Below are positions 17,550 to 26,871 of a DNA stretch of 64,000 nucleotides, in pieces. The stretch is from Natronosalvus sp042663485 (GTDB lineage Archaea > Halobacteriota > Halobacteria > Halobacteriales > Natrialbaceae). The notes under the pieces were generated by a model, which did no database searches, was not told the DNA's origin, and saw only the letters and a list, made by a program, of their open reading frames with translations. A program made the translations under genes and the position numbers. Position 1 is the first letter of the stretch. Every line of letters begins with the position of its first letter. The DNA is taken from assembly GCA_042663485.1 (NCBI GenBank), contig JBHTAF010000006.1; one strand, written 5' to 3'.

Positions 17550-18815
17550 TCACGTAGCTTTTCGAGAACATTCGTCCGTTTTCACGGGCGCGATGAGGTG
17601 GCTCTTGAACAGGAGAATCGTGAATGAACCCATCGCGAAAAACAGCGCGTTGAGGACAAACCCGAGGTAGATGTTCACGAAGTCGATTACGGAACCAATA
17701 ATTGCCGGTCCAATTACGCCTCCCAGCGGAAGCCCTGTGTAGACGATCCCAAAACTTTTGCCCGTGTCCACGGTGCTTGAGATGCCGTTGACGACCTTGT
17801 CTCGAGCGGGGAGTGCAAGTCCGAACGAGAATCCGATCATGGACCAGATGGCAGTGGCCACCCCGGCATGTACGCTGACGACCGGGGTAATACTCATCAG
17901 AGTCAAGACGGCAGAGATGGAGAGACTCAGGATGATAATCCAGAAAACATTGTACCGATCGGCTAACTCACCGCCGATAAGAACGCCGATGGCTGTCAGA
18001 ACCAGAAACATGGTCAGTATGGTGTTTCCGGCGGCTTCCGAGAAGTCAAACCCCTCAACTAGGAAGACCGCGGTGAACGATTGTATGCCAATGTCCGCCA
18101 TCGTGACCACGACGAAGAATGCGAACAGTGTGAGAATCGACGGCCGCCGAAGGACTGTGAGAGTTCTGCGGACGGAATTGCTCTCGTTTGAAGGCGCTTC
18201 GCGACCCGCCGTATCGATGTGGTCCAGATACACTGTATTTAGCACGCCCTGCGCGAAAATGGCGTACCCCACGCCCACGGCCCCGACTATCAGTAGTGCA
18301 GATTGCCAGCTGTGAACGATCCCAATTGTTCCGACGACCGGGGGCGCGGCGGCGAAGCCGATGAACCCAGCGAACGTATGCATACCGAAGCTCTTTCCTT
18401 CACGATTGGAGTCGGTCACTGCGTTTAACAACGCATAATCGGCGGGGTGGAAGGCGGACTGTCCCATACCTGCGACAAGCGCAAAGACGAGCAGATGACG
18501 GTACGAACCCGCGAACGCGATCATCATCGTACCGACTCCGGATAACAAAACTCCTAACACGAACACGTACTTCGCTCCGACGCGATCGACGAGTTCTCCA
18601 ACGGGGATTTGCAGCAGGAACATCGATAAGTAGATCATCGAGATGAGGATGCCTAGTTGCGCATTCGTCGCGTTGAAGTCGGTGGCCAGCAACGGAAACA
18701 GTGGCGGTAGACTCATCAGATAAAAATGTGAGAGAAAGTGTCCGCCGTTCACCACACCGGCCGTTCGGAGGAATTCCGGTGACATCACCGAGAGTCGTCT
18801 CTGAATTGGTTGCAT
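17550..18815 (-). CDS. Major facilitator superfamily transporter
   Basis: A 421-residue protein with about twelve hydrophobic helices. The MFS loop 2-3 motif is recognisable (GELVDRVGAKYVFVLGVLLS), with its counterpart in the second half (GGELADRYN). The NGGHFLSHFYLMSLPPLFPL start resembles the fosmidomycin-resistance-like branch. It may be an efflux pump or an organic-anion uptake carrier, and the substrate cannot be read. It is divergent from the amidohydrolase/Rieske pair, with about 160 bases between starts. Confidence 0.82.
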   Translation of the reverse strand: MQPIQRRLSVMSPEFLRTAGVVNGGHFLSHFYLMSLPPLFPLLATDFNATNAQLGILISMIYLSMFLLQIPVGELVDRVGAKYVFVLGVLLSGVGTMMIAFAGSYRHLLVFALVAGMGQSAFHPADYALLNAVTDSNREGKSFGMHTFAGFIGFAAAPPVVGTIGIVHSWQSALLIVGAVGVGYAIFAQGVLNTVYLDHIDTAGREAPSNESNSVRRTLTVLRRPSILTLFAFFVVVTMADIGIQSFTAVFLVEGFDFSEAAGNTILTMFLVLTAIGVLIGGELADRYNVFWIIILSLSISAVLTLMSITPVVSVHAGVATAIWSMIGFSFGLALPARDKVVNGISSTVDTGKSFGIVYTGLPLGGVIGPAIIGSVIDFVNIYLGFVLNALFFAMGSFTILLFKSHLIAPVKTDECSRKAT

Positions 18816-18973
18816 GTGAAGTCGATTACGGTACTATCCTAAATAATTGACCGTCTACTACGTCCCAGACGACGCGGATCACTTGGATTTATCGATACGA
18901 AGCCGGGATCGACTAACAACTGGTGATATTTGCTGGTAAACGAACCTAATTGGCGAAACATCTAAGTCGGTCT

Positions 18974-20119
18974 ATGAGTGATTATGATATAATGAGCTTG
19001 GATAGAACAGGCCCAGAAGCGGAGGTACCACCGGAAGCATTCGATACGCGAATTATCGATATGGACTTCCATATGAACCCTGCGGAGGAGGATCTCCTCC
19101 CGTACATTGACGACAAGCGAGCGTTAGACAAGCTGACGACGGAATACGGGATGGCTCCGAGGAAAGCGAAGTGGGACGCAGCGTATGCTATCAAGGAAGG
19201 TAACGAAGGGCTGTTTACTCAGGGACGCGCCGAAACCGCCGAAGACGTAAAAATGGCGTCAGAGAAGTTCGCCATCGATGAACCGATTGTCAATGCTGGG
19301 ATCAACAATGCCCCGACCCAACATCACCCGGTCCTAAAAAACCACCTTGCCAAGGCGGCGAACGACTTCCTTCTGGACCAGATCATCCCGGAGGACCTGT
19401 ACGCCCTGATGATGCTCCCTCAGTGGGATCCGGAATTCGCCATCAAGGAGATTGATCGTGTCGGCGACGAGAAGGGGATAGTCGGAGCTTACGGCTGGTT
19501 CGGCCCATTCCGTCTGTTTGGCGAGCAAGACTTCGATCCCGTCTTGGCGGCGCTCGAAAAGAACGATCTTCCGCTCATCCTCCATGGATCCCTCTCGTTG
19601 TGGCCCCAAAACACCCCCGTCGGAGACGCTATGTTAACGTGGACGGAGATTCTAGGCTTTGACTGGCCCGTTCACGCTATGTTAACGACGGTGAACATGA
19701 TCATGACGGGCGTGTTCGACAAGTATCCGGATCTCAACGTCGTGATCCAAGAGGGCGGCCACTGGTGGCTGCCGTTCGTTCGCTATCGAATGGATGAGTT
19801 CTACGAGATGCATCCCGAAGATATCCAGATTACGCCTAGGAAGTTTGAGGCGGAGGAACGGTACCTCGATCGCTCGCCCAGCGAGTATCTCCGCGACAAC
19901 ATCTACGTCTGCACGCAACCAATGTCGCCGCCTGAGCGAAGGAATGAGTTCAGAGATTTACTTAATCTCTCGATGGCAGAAGACACGTTCCTTTACTCCA
20001 GTGATTGGCCTCACCAGACGCTGGACCCTGCGACGTGGGCCTTTGGAAACTCTGCATTCGACGAGAATCTCCGTAACAAGGTTCTCCACGAAAATGCGGA
20101 AGAGCTACTTGGAATCTGA
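18974..20119 (+). CDS. Amidohydrolase-2 family protein linked to a Rieske ferredoxin
   Basis: A 381-residue amidohydrolase-2 protein starting MSDYDIMSLD; an in-frame TTG upstream (18950) is less likely. Metal-site segments are IIDMDFHMNP (DxDxH form), LILHGS, QEGGHWWLPF and YSSDWPH (Asp). The central region carries long insertions relative to the 324-residue homologue at 13.1 kb. Relatives decarboxylate or hydrolyse ring acids. The Rieske ferredoxin gene follows after 28 bases on the same strand, so the two are probably co-transcribed. That pairing is unusual for a non-redox enzyme, and the function is open. Confidence 0.8.
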   Translation: MSDYDIMSLDRTGPEAEVPPEAFDTRIIDMDFHMNPAEEDLLPYIDDKRALDKLTTEYGMAPRKAKWDAAYAIKEGNEGLFTQGRAETAEDVKMASEKFAIDEPIVNAGINNAPTQHHPVLKNHLAKAANDFLLDQIIPEDLYALMMLPQWDPEFAIKEIDRVGDEKGIVGAYGWFGPFRLFGEQDFDPVLAALEKNDLPLILHGSLSLWPQNTPVGDAMLTWTEILGFDWPVHAMLTTVNMIMTGVFDKYPDLNVVIQEGGHWWLPFVRYRMDEFYEMHPEDIQITPRKFEAEERYLDRSPSEYLRDNIYVCTQPMSPPERRNEFRDLLNLSMAEDTFLYSSDWPHQTLDPATWAFGNSAFDENLRNKVLHENAEELLGI

Positions 20120-20147
20120 CCAACACGAACTAATCAAACCCTCAAAA

Positions 20148-20510
20148 ATGTCATCAAACGAATATCAAAAAGTCGCGGAGGCAGACGAATTGGAACCCGG
20201 AAGGGGAATGGGAATCGACGTTGGCGGTATCGAGATTGCACTGTTCAATGTCGACGGCGAATTCTACGCGATTAGTAATCGCTGTCCCCATCAGCGCGCT
20301 CCGCTGTGTAAGGTCGGCGAAAAAAAGATCAACGGCAAGAAATGCTGGACAGACGAGCGCGGGGGTGTTGACGAGAAGAACCTCGCAATCGCTTGTCCGT
20401 GGCACCTCTGGGAGATTGAACTTGAGACCGGCAAACACAATGTTTCCGGAAAGAAGATCGGTTCCTTTGATGTGAAGGTAGAAGACGGCGACGTCCTTGT
20501 CAAGATATAG
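20148..20510 (+). CDS. Rieske [2Fe-2S] ferredoxin
   Basis: A 120-residue single-domain Rieske protein. The cluster is bound by the first box CPHQRAPLC and the second box CPWHLWEIE, giving two Cys and two His. Such small Rieske ferredoxins pass electrons to ring-hydroxylating oxygenases, yet no oxygenase alpha subunit is present in the window. The spacing between the two boxes is long for this class (about 50 residues), with a Lys-rich insert that also contains CWTDERGG. The start ATG follows the amidohydrolase stop by 28 bases. Confidence 0.88.
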   Translation: MSSNEYQKVAEADELEPGRGMGIDVGGIEIALFNVDGEFYAISNRCPHQRAPLCKVGEKKINGKKCWTDERGGVDEKNLAIACPWHLWEIELETGKHNVSGKKIGSFDVKVEDGDVLVKI

Positions 20511-21161
20511 AAGCTATTTCTTTTCACGCTCAGTCCAGGGAACGGCATTGCCTAACCCAGCGACAGCTATCCAGACGTGCCAGTACGTATTGTCTGTCGA
20601 GGCCACTATCAGAACTCTTTGTGATGCCGTTGGAAGTACGTAGAGCCGTTCCCGTTTCGATAATGATGTTCACATTCGACGACTCCGAACGTCAACTAAT
20701 TTGACGTTTACAAAACTATGTATGTAATGAGGTGCATGTGGACTTTCACCATTCTTCAAAACACTAAAATCATCATCATACAATAGCAAACTGCGACACA
20801 GAATAACCAATTCGAAATTATCTAACGGTGTATAGCACCAAAATGGTGGGCAAATTCACACTCTATTAAATAACTCACGCTGCAATAGTCATTTTGAGTT
20901 GGGGTATCACAGGCATATGTCTGTAAGCATCTAATGCTCCGAACAATAGATCGGGCGGATATCTTGTACAATATCGAATATGGGGTGTGGAAATAATTGA
21001 TGGGGGAGAGGGGGTGCATTCGGAATTACCGAACGAACGGGGTGTTCAACAAAACTATCGTAGGTCGAGCAAACGTACCGGTTACGAACTACGGTAACTA
21101 AGAACACCAAAACCGGTGACAGATGGAATGCTCACGCTAGCAGCCGAGGAAGAAATCGAGG
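20511..21161. other. Long intergenic region, AT-rich, no recognised gene
   Basis: About 650 bases between the convergent Rieske and TctA genes. Base composition shifts to AT-rich between about 20.69 and 21.02 kb. No frame resembles a known family and no inverted repeat typical of an IS end was noticed. It may be decayed sequence or hold an RNA that I cannot recognise. Confidence 0.4.
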
Positions 21162-22715
21162 CTACCTTTTGACGACTCGGTCCATGATCTGAACACCGGT
21201 GATAGCCTTGACGAGATTGTAGCCGATCACAATCGCTGACAAGGCGAACAGCGTTAGTGGCCCGGGATCGAGAAAGATCCCATACTCGCCGCCTGACAGC
21301 TGCAGCGCTCGCTGGTAGTTCGTCTCCAGTATCGGCGCTAGTATCAGACCAAAGACAATGTTCACTGGAGGGAACTCGAGCTTTCGTAGCATCACTGTGA
21401 GAGTACCGACGATTAGTGCGAGTACCGAATCGAGCATCTGGAAGTTTAGCGCAAAGGTTCCAATTATACTCATGATGATCACTCCCGGGCCGATTATCTC
21501 TACCGGGAGCTTAGTAAGCGGTATGAGCCTCGATGAAACGAAGTACCCGATCACGAACATCGCTACGTTAGCGATGAGGATCGCCGCAAAGAATGAGTAA
21601 GCGAGTTCTGGAGTCTCGGCGAACAATAGCGGTCCGATACGGATGTCGTAGAATACGAGCGCCCCTAGCAGGAGTGTCGTCGCAACGTTGCCGGGGATCG
21701 CTAACACGAGGGTCGGGATCAGGGCAGCCGCAGTAACGGCATTGTTCGACGCCTCGGGACCAATCACACCGTCGATCGCTCCTTTGCCGAACTTATCAGA
21801 CTCCTTTGAAGATGACTGGAGATCGAAGTAGGCGACGAAGTTCGCTATCGCGGCTCCAACGCCAGGGATAATGCCAAATCCGACACCGATTAGGGAGGAT
21901 CGAAGCATCGACCCCGGCCGTTTCGCCGCTTCTCGTATTCCTTCGACGAGGCTGCCAGTGGGGACGCTTATTTCCCCAGAGGGTGTTTCGCCGCCGTTGG
22001 AGGCCGCTACATCATCCGAGTCCGAGGTGATCGTTCCGCCCTGGTCGACCAGCATGATCGCTTCGCTGATCGCGAACAAACCGACGACGATGGGAACGAG
22101 CGACAACCCGCTCGACAGGTACGAGATGTCGAAGGTGAATCGCGATACGCCGGTCGTCGGGCTAAATCCAACGAATCCCAGCAAAAGTCCAAGCACAGAT
22201 GCGATTCCGCCCTTTAGAAGTGCTCCGCGGGACACGGCTGCTATTACGACCAGTCCAAACACCCCGATAGCAAAGTACTCTGCCGCGCCAAACTGTATTG
22301 CTACGTCCGCGAGAAGCGGTGCGAGCAATACTAGCGCAATCAGGCTGATCACCCCACCGACGAACGAGGACAACAGTGACACCCCGAGTGCGATATGGGC
22401 TTTTCCCTGTCGCGCTAAAGGGTACCCGTCGAACGTCGTCGCTACAGATGTTGGTTCACCGGGGGTGTTCAGCAGTATCGCAGAGATCGCGCCACCGTAC
22501 ACAGCTGCGATGTACGCGGCGCCGAGCAGTGCCAGCCCAGCTACGGGATCGAGGCCAATCGTGATCGGGATGAGCAGTGCGATGGCGAGCGGTGGACCGA
22601 GGCCGGGAATCACGCCGAATATGATACCATACGTGACGCCTAGCAGGATCAATAGGAGTACTTTGGCCGTCAGTACGTTCTCGAGCACCGCGATGAGGAG
22701 GTTGATGTCGACCAC
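21162..22715 (-). CDS. tctA: Tripartite tricarboxylate transporter, large permease (TctA)
   Basis: A 517-residue membrane protein of the TctA family. It has the signature GVIPGLGPPLAIALLIPITI near the N-terminus and a second copy, GFGIIPGVGAAIANFVAYF, in the middle. It forms the translocation channel of a binding-protein-dependent secondary transporter. It starts at GTG 22715, directly after the TctB stop with no gap. TctABC systems import citrate, dicarboxylates or aromatic acids such as terephthalate, and the ligand here is unknown. Confidence 0.9.
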   Translation of the reverse strand: MVDINLLIAVLENVLTAKVLLLILLGVTYGIIFGVIPGLGPPLAIALLIPITIGLDPVAGLALLGAAYIAAVYGGAISAILLNTPGEPTSVATTFDGYPLARQGKAHIALGVSLLSSFVGGVISLIALVLLAPLLADVAIQFGAAEYFAIGVFGLVVIAAVSRGALLKGGIASVLGLLLGFVGFSPTTGVSRFTFDISYLSSGLSLVPIVVGLFAISEAIMLVDQGGTITSDSDDVAASNGGETPSGEISVPTGSLVEGIREAAKRPGSMLRSSLIGVGFGIIPGVGAAIANFVAYFDLQSSSKESDKFGKGAIDGVIGPEASNNAVTAAALIPTLVLAIPGNVATTLLLGALVFYDIRIGPLLFAETPELAYSFFAAILIANVAMFVIGYFVSSRLIPLTKLPVEIIGPGVIIMSIIGTFALNFQMLDSVLALIVGTLTVMLRKLEFPPVNIVFGLILAPILETNYQRALQLSGGEYGIFLDPGPLTLFALSAIVIGYNLVKAITGVQIMDRVVKR

Positions 22716-23228
22716 TCAGAACACCTCTAAAGGTACGTCTAGAATGATTACGAAGACGAGATACACGAAGATACTGAGACCACCCGCACTACCGATCACC
22801 AGTTTCGGATCGCGCTTTCCGAGCGCAAGCATGATAGCGGTGTAGCAGACGAACACCGCTAATACGAGGTTCACTGTCCCAATCGCGTAGAACGCGATGA
22901 TTCCGGTCAGCAGGATGATTCCTCGCTTGAATCGAATCGCGACATCGAACTGGCTCTTGCTGCCTTTCAGGTACTCACCCATCCCGCCGTTTTCGTCACG
23001 CTTCAGACTGGGGTAGAGTTGGAGAACAATCGTCTGATAGACAAGGTACGCTATGCAGAAGAAAATCCCTGCGCGAAGAACAAGGACCGGGAACTGACCT
23101 CCTCGACGAGGGTAGTCCACAGCGAGCGAGTGAAGGTAAGCAAACAAGCCGAGGAAGACGACAACTGCGAACAGCGAGGCGTACCGCTCTAGCTCCCGTT
23201 TGTCAAGATTTCGGTTTTGTAAATCCAT
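22716..23228 (-). CDS. tctB: Tripartite tricarboxylate transporter, small permease (TctB)
   Basis: A 170-residue protein with four to five hydrophobic helices and the loose TctB pattern (first helix about 20-37, then FPVLVLRAGIFFCIAYLV). It sits between TctC and TctA with an 18-base gap upstream and zero gap downstream, in the usual C-B-A order of these operons. Confidence 0.82.
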   Translation of the reverse strand: MDLQNRNLDKRELERYASLFAVVVFLGLFAYLHSLAVDYPRRGGQFPVLVLRAGIFFCIAYLVYQTIVLQLYPSLKRDENGGMGEYLKGSKSQFDVAIRFKRGIILLTGIIAFYAIGTVNLVLAVFVCYTAIMLALGKRDPKLVIGSAGGLSIFVYLVFVIILDVPLEVF

Positions 23229-23246
23229 TGGTGGATTTGTTGAGTG

Positions 23247-24290
23247 CTACTGCAGTTCGTTCACTGACTCCTGCAGGGGATCCAACCACGGTTCGTACTC
23301 GTCGACCAGCGATTCGAAGAACTCCTTGGCCCCCTCCGCTCCTCGTCGATCGACCAGTTCACGGCGATTCCGCGCTTGCTCCTGCCATTCCTCGACGGCA
23401 GAGGCATTCTCCATAGCCGTGCTGACAGTCTCAACGATACTGTTCGGGAGATCCGGCGGTCCAACGAGGATACGGGTCGTCCCCGTTCTGATCGGATCAT
23501 CGATTATGCCCGTCTCCGGGAGCGTCGGCACGTCTGAGTAGACGCCTTGGAGTGGCTCGTATTCGTCCCGTGATGGTGCAGTGATTGCGATCGGTCGGAT
23601 GTCTCCCGAGTCGATCCGGGGCCACCCCGTCGATAACGTCGGCGTGTCAATCTCGATCCGATCTCCGATTAGGGCTGCGGAGGATTCTCCTCCGCCGTTG
23701 AATGACACTGGCCGTCCTTGGAAGTCGGTCTCCTCTCGGAGGCGAAGCATAGCGAGGTGGTCGGAGCCTCCCATCGCGACCTGTCCCCACCTGATTTCCT
23801 CTTCCTGTGACGCCTGGATGACGTCATCGACTGTTTCCCATTCTGAATCCGCGTTGACTGCAATGAGGAACGGGTCGCTCGCCCACTGGTAAATAAACGT
23901 GAGTTCACTCGGCTCATAGTCGAAGTCGAACATCTTCTGCATCAGATACATGAACTCCGTCGTCATCACGCTGAGTGTGTACCCGTCCGACTCCGTTTCG
24001 TTGAAGATCCGCTCCATCGCGACGCCTCCTCCACCACCCGTAACTTGCTGTGCTGCGAGCGAGGTGCCGAGTTCGTCTTCGAGATATGGCTTTAGCGCCC
24101 GTGCAGACATGTCGATGCCACCGCCCTCGCTGTAGGGGATCCACAGGTCGATGGCTTGGTTTGGGTACTCGCTGTCATCACTGTTATCGCCGAAGTCGCT
24201 GAGGCAACCGGCCAGTCCCCCGAGACCGATTGTCGTGGCTCCTCCTACAGCTTCGAGAATTCTGCGCCTACTGGTGGTTTCTGAGCACAT
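23247..24290 (-). CDS. tctC: Tripartite tricarboxylate transporter binding protein (TctC/Bug)
   Basis: A secreted binding protein of about 347 residues. The chosen start (MCSETT) lies 27 bases after a TATA-like box; the ATG at 24302 is four codons upstream. A Tat signal (SRRRILEAVGG) leads to a lipobox Cys (LGGLAGCLSD). The mature part has the Bug-family opening IDLWIPYSEGGGIDMSARAL, whose glycine loop contacts the ligand carboxylate. It delivers a carboxylated substrate to TctBA downstream. Confidence 0.86.
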   Translation of the reverse strand: MCSETTSRRRILEAVGGATTIGLGGLAGCLSDFGDNSDDSEYPNQAIDLWIPYSEGGGIDMSARALKPYLEDELGTSLAAQQVTGGGGGVAMERIFNETESDGYTLSVMTTEFMYLMQKMFDFDYEPSELTFIYQWASDPFLIAVNADSEWETVDDVIQASQEEEIRWGQVAMGGSDHLAMLRLREETDFQGRPVSFNGGGESSAALIGDRIEIDTPTLSTGWPRIDSGDIRPIAITAPSRDEYEPLQGVYSDVPTLPETGIIDDPIRTGTTRILVGPPDLPNSIVETVSTAMENASAVEEWQEQARNRRELVDRRGAEGAKEFFESLVDEYEPWLDPLQESVNELQ

Positions 24291-24313
24291 CTGATGTGGC
24301 ATTCAGTACCATG

Positions 24314-24320
24314 TTATAAA
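24314..24320 (-). promoter_or_regulatory. TATA-like box of the tctCBA operon
   Basis: TTTATAA on the minus strand is centred 27 bases before the ATG at 24290. That spacing favours the second ATG as the true start of a leaderless tctC transcript. Confidence 0.58.
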
Positions 24321-24393
24321 ACTGTGACGGTCCCGTGTCGGGTATTTCGGGTCCTCGATCCTGACGCTGACGGCCCACGAAGAAACACCGGCG

Positions 24394-25860
24394 TCACAAT
24401 TGCACGTTCACATTCTTTGTCTGCGTGAACTCGAAGATTTCCTCGATTGCTTCCTCGCGACCAATTCCTGAACTTTTCCATCCTCCGAATGGCGCGCCTA
24501 CGAAATGGGGCCCAGCGTTATTGATCCAGACATAACCCGCTTCGACCCGTTCTGCGGTTCGGTGCGCACGGGTTAGGTCGTCAGTCCAGATACTGGCGGT
24601 GAGTCCGTACTCGACGTTGTTGGCCTGCTGGATCACGTCATTTTCGTCCGACCACTCGAAGACGAACAGGAGCGGACCGAACACCTCCTCCTGAGCGATT
24701 CGCATCTCCATTGTAACGTCGGCAAACATCGTTGGTTCGACGAAGAACCCGTCCTCGTACTGCTCTCCGTCCGGACTGGCTCCGCCGCAAACAAGTCGAG
24801 CATCCGACTTCTTTCCGAGCTCAACGTACTTCATAACCTTCTCGTATTGGTCTTCTGAGACGAGACTGCCCATCTCCGTCTCCGGATCGAGAGGATCTCC
24901 CGGCTCAATCGATTCCAGGCGATTCCGCAGTAGTTCAATCCCCTCCTCGTAGACGCTCTCGTGGAGAAACAGCCGGGAAATCGACCCGCAGGACTGCCCA
25001 CACCACGCGATGTTCATCCCGCCGACGGTGCCGTCGATAGCCTGTTCCAGGTCGGCGTCAGGGTAGACGATGCACGGATTTTTCCCGCCGAGTTCGAGAA
25101 TGACGTCGGTGATCGTATCGGCGGCCTGCTTCTGGATGATCGATCCGGTCGGGACGCTCCCGATAAACCCTACTTTCCGCACGTCGGTGTGTCTAACAAG
25201 TTCGCTCCCCACTTCGTCGCCAAAGCCGGACACCACGTTCACAACGCCGTCAGGGAATACGTCGTGTTCCGCGATCAGCCGCGCGAGTTCCATGACGCCG
25301 GTAGAGTCTTGTTCCGGTGGCTTGAGTACGACGGTGTTACCTGCCACGAGCGGTGCCGCGATCTTGCTCGCTCCGAATAGCACTGGGTGATTGTACGGTA
25401 TGATTCGGGCAACAACGCCGTAGGGCTGTTTGAGCGTGTAGTCAAGTGAGTCGTTCGAAACCGGGATCGTGTCACCCTTAATCTCGCTGGCGACACCGGC
25501 GAACATCTCCACTAGCTCTGCCGCCATAGTGGCATCGTCTTTCATCTGTCCGTATGGATTACCACTGTCGGCTGCGTCGATGGCGCCGAACTTGTCTGTC
25601 CGTTCTTTCAGCAGTTCGGCGAACTTGAAGAGCTTGTCCGCTCGTTCCTTGACTGTGAAGTCGTCGCGCCAGTGTTTCGCCGCCGCGTCAGCGGCTGCGA
25701 CAGCCCGCTCGACATCATCGACATTGCCGCGAGGGATCGTTGTGAGCTGTTTGCCGGTAGCCGGGTTAATCGTCTCAAATCGCTCTCCACTGACGCTCTC
25801 AACCAGTTTGCCGTCGATCAACATCTTAGGTTCGCCAAGTGAAGGCTCTACTCGTGCCAT
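24394..25860 (-). CDS. NAD(P)-dependent aldehyde dehydrogenase
   Basis: A 488-residue ALDH with all key residues: N157 (IIPYNHPV), K180 (TVVLKPPEQ), E256 (ILELGGKNP) and the catalytic Cys at 291 in GQSCGSIS. The Cys loop is atypical, since most family members read GQxCxxxxR here. It resembles betaine-aldehyde or hydroxymuconic-semialdehyde dehydrogenases. It probably oxidises an aldehyde made by the alcohol dehydrogenase or a semialdehyde from ring cleavage. It is upstream of, and co-directional with, tctCBA, and a nitroreductase is read in the same direction just upstream. Confidence 0.88.
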   Translation of the reverse strand: MARVEPSLGEPKMLIDGKLVESVSGERFETINPATGKQLTTIPRGNVDDVERAVAAADAAAKHWRDDFTVKERADKLFKFAELLKERTDKFGAIDAADSGNPYGQMKDDATMAAELVEMFAGVASEIKGDTIPVSNDSLDYTLKQPYGVVARIIPYNHPVLFGASKIAAPLVAGNTVVLKPPEQDSTGVMELARLIAEHDVFPDGVVNVVSGFGDEVGSELVRHTDVRKVGFIGSVPTGSIIQKQAADTITDVILELGGKNPCIVYPDADLEQAIDGTVGGMNIAWCGQSCGSISRLFLHESVYEEGIELLRNRLESIEPGDPLDPETEMGSLVSEDQYEKVMKYVELGKKSDARLVCGGASPDGEQYEDGFFVEPTMFADVTMEMRIAQEEVFGPLLFVFEWSDENDVIQQANNVEYGLTASIWTDDLTRAHRTAERVEAGYVWINNAGPHFVGAPFGGWKSSGIGREEAIEEIFEFTQTKNVNVQL

Positions 25861-25962
25861 GGATAGCTGTTGTGTTACGCGACAATAAGCTTTCGCGAAG
25901 ATAGATGCTACCTTCGTGGAGATGGTGCTGGCGCTCTGCGCGCAATGTCTAAGCGACCGAGT

Positions 25963-26766
25963 TTACTCCTCGGTTCTGTCAAGCGGGGACGTTGCCGACG
26001 CTGCGGCATCCTCCGACTTGTACACGCGCGGGATCCAGTTTGTCTTGTCCCCGCCTTCGGCAATGTCCTCGATGTCTGGAAGGCGGCTCTCGTCGATTCG
26101 TCCATAGTGGATCTTATCCTGGACGTCGACCTTCGCCTTTGTCCGGGGGTTGCTGTCGGGCGCCGGATAGCCGATCGGTGTCGTCGCAACGGCGCGACAG
26201 TAGTCGGGAACGTCGAAGTAGCGTTCGAGTCTTGACTGCGTCGGTCGACGAGTTGTCAACCACGTCGTCCCGAGGCCGGCCGAGGCGGCTGCGAGGTGCA
26301 GGCTCATTTTTGCCGCAGCCATGCTGTGCTGGAACATCTTTTCCCGTGACCCATCGAGGAGGTGCGGCCACCACTGCTGGTACCTGGTGTCGCCGACCAT
26401 GATAACGACTGCGGGTGCCTCCTGTATCGAGCCAACATTTCCGAAGTTGGGGAACCCCGGATCTGACGCTGCGCGCTTGTATTCAATTTCCTTCTGGAAT
26501 GCCTCAGCGACCGTTTCCTTGTCCTCCTTGTCACGAATGACTAGAAACTCCCACGGCTGAGAGTTCGCACCCGACGGCGCCTGATTAGCGGCAGATAGGA
26601 CCTGTTCGAGAACGTCGTCCGGTATTGGCTCAGGACGAAACCCACGAATGGTCCGGCGCGTCTCCGCGAGAGAGTGGAACGCATCGAGCGTTGGCACCGT
26701 TTCGTTGTCAATCCACTCGTTCCGATTCGTCTCGTGACGTTCTCGAGACTGCTTGTTCGTTCCCAT
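25963..26766 (-). CDS. Nitroreductase-family flavoprotein
   Basis: A 267-residue FMN-dependent nitroreductase-fold protein with the FMN-binding start RRTIRGFRPEPIPDDVLEQV, the QAPSGANSQPWEF loop and a C-terminal AAASAGLGTTWLTT segment. A WWPHLLDGSREKMFQHS stretch recurs in the other nitroreductases of this window and marks a distinct subgroup. These enzymes reduce nitro groups, enones or other electrophiles, or dehydrogenate substrates. It is divergent from the CrtI-like flavoprotein, with about 105 bases between starts. Confidence 0.86.
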   Translation of the reverse strand: MGTNKQSRERHETNRNEWIDNETVPTLDAFHSLAETRRTIRGFRPEPIPDDVLEQVLSAANQAPSGANSQPWEFLVIRDKEDKETVAEAFQKEIEYKRAASDPGFPNFGNVGSIQEAPAVVIMVGDTRYQQWWPHLLDGSREKMFQHSMAAAKMSLHLAAASAGLGTTWLTTRRPTQSRLERYFDVPDYCRAVATTPIGYPAPDSNPRTKAKVDVQDKIHYGRIDESRLPDIEDIAEGGDKTNWIPRVYKSEDAAASATSPLDRTEE

Positions 26767-26841
26767 ACCACAATAGCACTCCTTGGTAGGTGATAAAGCC
26801 TCGTGTCCTCGCAGTCGAACGTATCGACGAAGCTGGACAAA

Positions 26842-26849
26842 TTATAAGT
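26842..26849 (+). promoter_or_regulatory. TATA-like box of the CrtI-like/ADH operon
   Basis: TTATAAGT is centred about 27 bases before the ATG at 26872, so the transcript is probably leaderless. Confidence 0.58.
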
Positions 26850-26871
26850 ATACGAGAACTTAGCATAGTGT

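Noticed and set aside
21871..22845. 324-codon open frame on the plus strand
   Set aside because: It is antisense to TctA and TctB, both with clear family signatures and operon spacing.
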